From contig CAYYBG010000002.1 of NCBI GenBank assembly GCA_964470195.1, positions 34,413 to 98,412 on the forward strand: a stretch of 64,000 nucleotides of DNA. Reading direction: 5' to 3'. Within the stretch, counting starts at the first letter, position 1. Each line of letters opens with the position of its first letter. This document shows positions 62,187 to 64,000 of the stretch, in pieces. This DNA comes from RFPI01 sp964470195 (lineage in GTDB: Bacteria > Pseudomonadota > Gammaproteobacteria > Burkholderiales > Methylophilaceae). The notes beneath the pieces are model-generated. The model worked only from the letters and a program-made list of their open reading frames with translations, had not been told where the DNA came from and did not search any database. Made by a program: the position numbers and the translations under genes.

Positions 62187-62459
62187 ATGGCGAGAACGGT
62201 TCATTGTGTGAAATTAGGCAGAGACGCTGAGGGTATGGACTTCCCACCCTATCCTGGGGAATTAGGAAAACGCATATTCGATCATGTTTCAAAAGAGGCT
62301 TGGGCAGGTTGGCTAAAGCAACAAACCATGTTGGTGAATGAAAACCGTCTTAGCTTAGCAGATCCCTCAGCACGTAAATATTTGATGCAACAAACCGAGG
62401 CTTACTTTTTTGGTGGAGGGGCAGACCAAGCCACTGGTTACGTCCCGCCAAAAGCCTAA
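62187..62459 (+). CDS. yggX: Probable Fe(2+)-trafficking protein YggX
   Basis: Small protein protecting Fe-S clusters from oxidants, 90 aa. Seen: MARTVHCVKLGRDAEGMDFPPYPGELGKRI with the conserved Cys, and EAWAGWLKQQTMLVNENRLS. Usually beside mutY; here it follows the TonB receptor. AGGA lies before the ATG. Confidence 0.94.
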   Translation: MARTVHCVKLGRDAEGMDFPPYPGELGKRIFDHVSKEAWAGWLKQQTMLVNENRLSLADPSARKYLMQQTEAYFFGGGADQATGYVPPKA

Positions 62460-62476
62460 TTCTGCGTTACCCATTA

Positions 62477-62514
62477 AAAAAGCTCCACACCTTTTAAACA
62501 AGATGTGGAGCTTT
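62477..62514 (+). terminator. Terminator hairpin after yggX
   Basis: AAAGCTCCACA and TGTGGAGCTTT form an 11-base stem around a 14-base loop, with a short T tail. Placed 18 bases after yggX and 24 bases before the convergent phoU stop. Confidence 0.75.
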
Positions 62515-62538
62515 ATTCAGTCCAATCATTTATAAATT

Positions 62539-63240
62539 TTAAGAGCGCGCCTCCCGCTCTAGAATATCCAAAGATGTATGACGTACATCTTTTCCTTTGA
62601 CCATATACACCACATATTCGGCAATGTTTTTAGCATGGTCTCCAATTCGCTCCAGAGACTTCGCAACAAATAAAATTTCTAGCGAATTTGAGATGGTACG
62701 TGGATCCTCTAGCATGAATGTGATTAACTGACGCATAGCGGAACGAAATTGCTCATCAACCTGCTCGTCTTGTCTCGCCACATCTGCCGTTTTACTTGAG
62801 TCTAGACGGGCAAAAGCATCTAACGCAGTTCTTAACATTTCACGTACCAAACCCACCATATTTCTAATTTCTGTAAATTTAGGCGTGGCCACACGCTCTG
62901 CTAGAGAAAAACGCTGAGCTACACGGGCAATTTTGGTTGCTTCATCGCCGATTCGCTCTAAATCGGTAATTGTTTTAACTACCATCATAATCATGCGCAA
63001 GTCACCTGCTGCTGGTTGCCGTCTAGCAATGATATGACTGCAATCTTCATCAACTTGGACTTCCAGAGCATTCACCTGATGATCAATATCAATCACCTCT
63101 GCAGCTTTAACACTATCTAGCTCAATTAAAGCAGACAAAGCATTAATAATTTGTTGCTCAACCAGTCCGCCCATTTGCAACACTTTGGCACGCACTGACT
63201 CTAACTCAGCATCATATTGTTTAGAGGTATGTTCAGACAT
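62539..63240 (-). CDS. phoU: Phosphate transport regulator PhoU
   Basis: Represses PhoR-PhoB signalling through PstSCAB when phosphate is plentiful. Seen: 233 aa with two repeated three-helix units including the metal-binding pattern ITDLERIGDEATKIA and AKSLERIGDHAKNIAEY. No pst or phoBR genes are nearby. Convergent with yggX. Confidence 0.95.
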   Translation of the reverse strand: MSEHTSKQYDAELESVRAKVLQMGGLVEQQIINALSALIELDSVKAAEVIDIDHQVNALEVQVDEDCSHIIARRQPAAGDLRMIMMVVKTITDLERIGDEATKIARVAQRFSLAERVATPKFTEIRNMVGLVREMLRTALDAFARLDSSKTADVARQDEQVDEQFRSAMRQLITFMLEDPRTISNSLEILFVAKSLERIGDHAKNIAEYVVYMVKGKDVRHTSLDILEREARS

Positions 63241-63311
63241 CGCGCTATCCTTTGAAAATTGACTTTATATATTATTGCGTAAATATGACATTTTTTTGAA
63301 ACTAGTTTGCT

Positions 63312-63971
63312 TTAGTTGGCTTGTAGCGTTTTTACCCCGTTAGATGTGGCAAGTAATAATACATTCGCAGGTCTGGCAGCAAAAAGGCCATTGGTTACGA
63401 CGCCGACAATCTGATTAATTTTTGCTTCCATTTCTATCGGATTATTAATCACTAAGCCATGTACGTCTAAGATGATGTTGCCGTTATCAGTAGTAAAGTC
63501 TCTTAATTTAGGTTGCCCTCCCAGCTTTACTAACTCACGCGCAACATAGCTTCTTGCCATTGGAAGAACTTCCACAGGTAATGGAAATTTACCTAATACA
63601 GGAACATATTTGGTTTCATCGCATATACAAATAAATTTTTTCGCACAAGCAGCTACAATTTTCTCTCTGGTTAATGCACCACCACCACCTTTTAGCATAT
63701 GCATGTGCTCAGTAATTTCATCAGCACCATCAACATATATTTCCATTCCATCTACGCTATTTAGATCAAAAACCTCAATCCCATGGTTACGCAAACGCTG
63801 AGCAGTTGCTTCAGAACTTGCAACTGCACCTTCAATTCTTGCCTTAACTTTAGCTAATTCGTCTATAAAAAAATTGGCTGTTGATCCTGTTCCAACGCCA
63901 ATAATACCGCCTTTAACATATTCAATTGCTGCTTTCGCTACTTGCTGTTTCAATTCGTCTTGTGTTGCCAT
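63312..63971 (-). CDS. rpiA: Ribose-5-phosphate isomerase A
   Basis: Interconverts ribose-5-P and ribulose-5-P; the latter is also the KdsD substrate. Seen: 219 aa, GVGTGSTANFFIDEL, ASSEATAQRL, YVDGADEITEHMHMLKGGGGALTREKI with catalytic Asp/Glu/Lys. Complete. Upstream of phoU on the same strand; 71-base gap. Confidence 0.96.
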   Translation of the reverse strand: MATQDELKQQVAKAAIEYVKGGIIGVGTGSTANFFIDELAKVKARIEGAVASSEATAQRLRNHGIEVFDLNSVDGMEIYVDGADEITEHMHMLKGGGGALTREKIVAACAKKFICICDETKYVPVLGKFPLPVEVLPMARSYVARELVKLGGQPKLRDFTTDNGNIILDVHGLVINNPIEMEAKINQIVGVVTNGLFAARPANVLLLATSNGVKTLQAN

Positions 63972-64000
63972 GTATGATGTACCTTCAAATTCAGATTAAT

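Overview
The window looks like a stretch of chromosome from a Gram-negative betaproteobacterium with moderately low GC. The evidence is the gene content and order: tol-pal next to ruvABC-yebC, kdsD-kdsC-lptC-lptA-lptB-rpoN-hpf-hprK-rapZ-EIIA-ptsH-ptsI, ntrY/ntrX beside rsmB and DUF4390, metX-metW, dapF-DUF484-xerC, and a SAH riboswitch in front of ahcY-metF. I cannot fix family or genus from the sequence alone; a Methylophilales/Nitrosomonadales-type lineage is a guess. Most of the window is ordinary core genome. I see no rRNA, tRNA or CRISPR array.

Layout. 1-6983 (minus): cell-envelope Tol-Pal genes, then Holliday-junction resolution (ruvCAB) and yebC. 7058-9043: an exporter and a MarR regulator facing a CBS-domain protein across a palindromic operator-like site. 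9092-12872: trhP, yjbQ, an unannotated 53-aa ORF with a structured leader, a lysozyme-inhibitor-like lipoprotein and a cardiolipin synthase. 12920-18585 (minus): nadA and the fmdB-DUF502-aspS-nudB operon, then ampG. 18655-22298: a SafE-like membrane protein, metX-metW, prmC and a small lipoprotein. 22368-25009: a porin without a usable start codon directly behind a solitary tyrosine integrase with repeated TAGTC sites; this is the only clear accessory segment. 25075-28984: a cytochrome c, an FAD amine oxidase and a Kef-type antiporter. 29158-38602 (plus): a long, tightly packed run making KDO and exporting LPS, followed by sigma-54, ribosome hibernation and a regulatory PTS. 38637-42652: oligopeptidase A, exonuclease III and a methyltransferase. 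42658-50429 (minus): NtrX/NtrY, DUF4390, rsmB, htpX, fmt, def. 50628-52238: dprA, frameshifted near its 3' end, and smg. 52306-55958 (minus): the methyl cycle (metK, riboswitch, ahcY, metF). 56179-59312: dapF, DUF484, xerC, sodB. 59401-62459: two small proteins, a ZnuD-like TonB receptor and yggX. 62539-63971 (minus): phoU and rpiA.

How parts work together. kdsD/kdsC supply KDO and lptC/A/B carry LPS to the outer membrane, with the Tol-Pal genes at the other end serving envelope integrity. HprK, HPr, EI and a mannose-type EIIA are present, but the window has no sugar-specific EIIB/EIIC, and ptsN is missing from its usual place between hpf and hprK, so this PTS is probably regulatory. MetK makes SAM, AhcY removes SAH and MetF supplies methyl-THF; the riboswitch ties the last two to SAH level.

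Points most worth checking: the integrase/defective porin junction, the dprA frameshift at an A8T4 slippery run, nudB lying in frame behind the aspS stop with no ordinary start codon, the NtrX whose AAA+ core has lost its Walker A and GAFTGA motifs, and the 53-aa ORF with an attenuator-like leader. I found no clear undescribed multi-gene defence or biosynthetic system.
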